Positions 63,818-64,000 of a DNA stretch of 64,000 bases are shown one piece after another. Numbering within the stretch: position 1 is the stretch's first letter; each line of letters starts with the position of its first letter. The DNA comes from Hymenobacter radiodurans. GTDB lineage: Bacteria > Bacteroidota > Bacteroidia > Cytophagales > Hymenobacteraceae. The stretch lies in the NCBI RefSeq assembly GCF_004355185.1, contig NZ_CP037921.1:124001-188000 (forward strand). The letters run 5' to 3'. Both the position numbers and the translations under genes were made by a program. The notes beneath the pieces are model-generated. The model ran no database searches, had not been told where the DNA came from, and worked only from the letters and a program-made list of their open reading frames with translations.

Positions 63818-64000
63818 ATGTCGCACCACGTGAACCCCTCGCACATGCTGCCAGCGCCCGGCACCCGGCGCTTGCTGATTAAAAACATGGTCTGCCCCCA
63901 GTGCATCCGCGTGGTGCGCGAGGACTTGAGTGCACTGGGTTGCAGGTGCACCACGTGGCCCTGGGCGAGGCCGACGTGACCGTGCCCGGGAGGCCGAGCC
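63818..64000 (+). CDS. HMA-AraC regulator, N-terminal part, cut by window edge
   Basis: ATG 63818 opens a paralogue of the regulator at 48486: RRLLIKNMVCPQCIRVVRED then (after one base lost near 63940) LGLQVHHVALGEADVTVPG. The metal-binding CPQC is intact here, unlike the CARG of the other copy. Only the HMA-like part is visible; the AraC HTH should lie beyond 64000. A second break occurs near 63990. It follows the cupredoxin gene in the same direction and probably controls the copA unit. Confidence 0.8.

Noticed and set aside
1..64000. CRISPR arrays, tRNA or rRNA genes
   Set aside because: No regularly spaced direct repeats of CRISPR type, and no cloverleaf or rRNA-like stretch was recognised by eye.

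Overview
The window reads as a Bacteroidota chromosome or plasmid segment, most likely Cytophagales and Hymenobacter-like. Supporting signs are the high G+C, the many lineage-typical families (DUF6122, DUF2911, DUF6503, DUF6799, DUF6268-like), exported proteins with Bacteroidota-style lipoprotein signals, and a metallophosphoesterase fused to a BamA-type barrel. Species cannot be fixed from the sequence alone. Family names are assigned from remembered motifs, not from searches.

Left part (1-21 kb): a serine-recombinase tail and small accessory ORFs (including an orphan VbhA-like antitoxin and a perfect 21-bp hairpin). Next come a 1252-residue phosphoesterase/barrel fusion, UppP, an intact heavy-metal RND tripartite pump (7.1-12.9 kb), a lipid-A-synthase-N-terminal-like membrane protein, a histidine kinase/response regulator pair, a sugar-nucleotide epimerase, an ArnT-like glycosyltransferase and a beta-barrel protein. 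UppP, the LABN protein, epimerase and glycosyltransferase suggest undecaprenyl or lipid A modification.

Middle (21-31 kb): a mobile, mosaic stretch with a broken PAS histidine kinase, a MITE-like element, a dispersed palindromic repeat family, a 76-bp inverted-repeat unit, small hypotheticals, an IS110-family insertion sequence and an A+T-rich insert carrying DUF2911 and DUF6503 lipoproteins.

Right part (31-64 kb): a copper/silver (and perhaps Co/Zn/Cd) resistance island, nearly all on the minus strand. It carries a multicopper oxidase with a CopB-like tail, a Met-rich DUF2231 membrane protein, and a small regulatory cassette (two paralogous six-cysteine exported peptides, a thioredoxin-like protein, a CsoR-family repressor lacking the canonical ligands, and an HMA chaperone). 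It also has a ceramidase-like protein, two more RND systems (one with two tandem adaptors), a Csp-like four-helix copper protein, AraC regulators with HMA-like N-termini, DUF305, heavy-metal-binding-domain and DUF1259 proteins, and finally a CopA P-type ATPase, a membrane-anchored cupredoxin and the start of a second HMA-AraC gene. Together they would sequester, oxidise and export copper across both membranes. A shared AAATNATGCAA motif upstream of several of these units may mark a common regulon.

Caveat: from about 17 kb rightwards, many genes are broken by apparent single-base losses, mostly in runs of G or C. Restoring one base per break nearly always gives a full-length family member, so most of these pseudogenes are probably sequencing errors.
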